Source of the DNA: Candidatus Zixiibacteriota bacterium
Lineage (GTDB): Bacteria > Zixibacteria > MSB-5A5 > GN15 > FEB-12
Assembly (NCBI GenBank): GCA_022570975.1
Contig: JACZYS010000002.1
Span: 1 to 6,785, forward strand
Length of the DNA: 6,785 bases
Reading direction: 5' to 3'
Numbering within the stretch: position 1 is the stretch's first letter; the number at the start of each line of letters is the position of its first letter. Position numbers and translations under genes: made by a program. Shown one piece after another: positions 5,730-6,785 of the stretch. Below the pieces are notes generated by a model. The model saw only the letters and a list, made by a program, of their open reading frames with translations, did not search any database and was not told the origin of the DNA.

Positions 5730-6644
5730 TTATTTGGCCGGCAGTAAGTCCGGGTCGCTCTCGATAATCATTTCCAGATAACTAACGCCTCTCATCCCCA
5801 AATATGCCTCCGGCTCCTGATAGAGTTTATCTCTTAATGCTTTGTCCAAAGAGATGAACTCGTATCCGCTATCTTTGATAGCCTGCAATAGTTCATCTAA
5901 AAAGATGGCGTTTAACTGGTTGGCCCGAAGCATCAAAATATGGCGGCAGTTTCTGCCGAGAACCTGATAAGAGAGTAGTTCCGAGTTTTCAATTTCATCG
6001 AGGACATGATTGACATATTCATTCAAGAGAGAGTTATATTTTGTGGAATCAAGTTTCCCTTTTGTTTTTTCAAGCTGCAAATTATACAGATAATCTTCCA
6101 CAACCACCGTTGCCGGGACAACTTTTATCTCGTATTTTTTGAAAAAAGCTGCTGCTCTTCGTTTTTTTTCTTCATTGTCACCATAGTGAAGGTATGGAAA
6201 GCGGAAAAATCTTGGTTTTTGACCAAACCCGCTGAGCATAGGTTCCAATATATCGCTCCCCTGAACAACATCTTCCAAAAAGCTGTTTATTTCGTGCGAG
6301 TTATAATCCAAGTTTGAAAAAGTCTGGTTTCCCATTCGATGCCCCCCGTTTAACCACTTACCAATTATGTCATAACTTTCTTTGAGTCTGGAACCGACTA
6401 CAAACCCGGCGGCTTTGACTTTATATTTTTTGAGGACATGTAAAATCTGCTTATTTATTGAGTCCCGGTCAAATTCATTAAAAGAAATAGAGACAGGGAG
6501 ATCATCGAAAGTGATACATATCTGGCCTGATTTTTTTTTGCTCTGTATGTTACTTTTGGTTTTGGACTGGGCAGTAATATCCGTGGCTAAAAATACTATT
6601 AGAAGAAGGGTGAGTATATATTTAAGATAATAAAAAAAATTCAT
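5730..6644 (-). CDS. Secreted NodB-like polysaccharide deacetylase homologue, probably inactive
   Basis: The fold is that of carbohydrate esterase family 4. From the ATG at 6644 the product has 304 residues: a signal peptide (1-25, hydrophobic core LTLLLIVFLA, likely cut at ITA|QS), then a NodB domain outside the cytoplasmic membrane. Motif 1 ITFDDLPVS is present (Asp47, Asp48), as are RFPYLHYG (148-155) and the subfamily's C-terminal EPEAYLGMRGVSYL. The metal-binding motif, normally GNHTxSH, reads GNQTFSN, so both histidines are lost (Gln107, Asn111). The catalytic His of the LxHAN motif is Arg240 (ILMLRAN), and the usual DW reads DY. I infer a non-catalytic or altered protein, perhaps glycan-binding. 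An ATG at 6665 would add 7 residues but overlaps the pyruvate kinase gene and has no RBS; the ATG at 6644 has GGAAAG (6653-6658) 8 nt upstream and lies 4 nt past the pyruvate kinase stop. Confidence 0.88.
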   Translation of the reverse strand: MNFFYYLKYILTLLLIVFLATDITAQSKTKSNIQSKKKSGQICITFDDLPVSISFNEFDRDSINKQILHVLKKYKVKAAGFVVGSRLKESYDIIGKWLNGGHRMGNQTFSNLDYNSHEINSFLEDVVQGSDILEPMLSGFGQKPRFFRFPYLHYGDNEEKKRRAAAFFKKYEIKVVPATVVVEDYLYNLQLEKTKGKLDSTKYNSLLNEYVNHVLDEIENSELLSYQVLGRNCRHILMLRANQLNAIFLDELLQAIKDSGYEFISLDKALRDKLYQEPEAYLGMRGVSYLEMIIESDPDLLPAK

Positions 6645-6648
6645 GTTG

Positions 6649-6785
6649 TTATCTTTCCAATTCATAAATCATCATAAAGTTTGTCGGTACCGTTGAACCA
6701 AAAGGTGCACCTCCGGTAATAAACACTTTGTCACCTTTTTTTGCCAGTTTAAACTTTTTACAAATCCTGTTTACAGTTGAGGTCA
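6649..6785 (-). CDS. pyk: Pyruvate kinase, C-terminal fragment (5' end outside window)
   Basis: The last 44 full codons before a TAA at 6651-6649 read as the end of a pyruvate kinase, which converts phosphoenolpyruvate and ADP to pyruvate and ATP in the last step of glycolysis. The diagnostic stretch is the C-terminal strand pair KKGDKVFITGGAPFG followed by STVPTNFMMIYELER, corresponding to the usual GDxVVITxGxPxGxxGxTNxxxV ending of the allosteric C domain. No catalytic residue falls inside the window. The end of the gene contains the ribosome binding site of the downstream deacetylase-like gene, 4 nt after the stop, so the two are very probably co-transcribed. Family assignment rests on this tail only, but the pattern is distinctive. 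Confidence 0.88.
   Translation of the reverse strand, partial: TSTVNRICKKFKLAKKGDKVFITGGAPFGSTVPTNFMMIYELER

Noticed and set aside
6645..6665. ATG at 6665 as the start of the deacetylase-like gene
   Set aside because: It overlaps the pyruvate kinase end by 17 nt, lacks an RBS and puts a polar tail before the signal peptide; the ATG at 6644 fits better.

Overview
The window is about 6.8 kb of AT-rich bacterial chromosome and reads as housekeeping sequence, with no transposase, phage, CRISPR or plasmid signal. At least two genes have recognisable Shine-Dalgarno sites, and one protein carries a signal peptide ending in a TA|Q cleavage site, which fits a Gram-negative-type cell envelope. A cobalamin-dependent class II ribonucleotide reductase and a short-form PyrE with a C-terminal CPLC motif would suit an uncultured anaerobic or facultative lineage, possibly near the FCB or Zixibacteria/Marinimicrobia groups. 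The taxonomic guess is weak.

Layout, left to right. (1) The 3' part of a sensor histidine kinase gene on the + strand (1-1348): its frame is open to the left window edge, with a GAF domain, a short helical linker, a DHp H-box and a complete ATPase domain. (2) It converges, with a 12-13 bp gap, on a minus-strand pair, acpS-pyrE (2311 down to 1362). This pair overlaps by an ATGA and is read from a plausible promoter at 2366-2394. The acpS start is most likely the TTG at 2311, not the upstream ATG at 2353. (3) A non-coding interval (2354-2693) holds that promoter and, pointing the other way, a TATAAT-type promoter followed by about 205 nt of strongly self-complementary sequence ending in a T7 tract. 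I read this as an undescribed or unannotated structured RNA, and its long closing stem, internal bubble and length resemble 6S RNA. (4) A hypothetical 224-residue protein, minus strand (3368-2694). (5) nrdJ, a complete class II ribonucleotide reductase, minus strand (5631-3424). (6) A 98-bp gap with two inverted repeats. (7) A secreted NodB-like polysaccharide deacetylase homologue, minus strand (6644-5730), in which the two metal-binding histidines and the catalytic histidine are replaced, so it is probably not an active deacetylase. (8) The last 44 codons of a pyruvate kinase gene, minus strand, running off the right edge and set 4 nt from the deacetylase-like gene.

The genes do not form one pathway. 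acpS (carrier-protein activation for lipid synthesis), pyrE (UMP synthesis), nrdJ (deoxynucleotides) and pyk (glycolysis) are core growth functions. The two items most worth following up are the candidate RNA at about 2446-2651 and the catalytically degenerate deacetylase-like protein.
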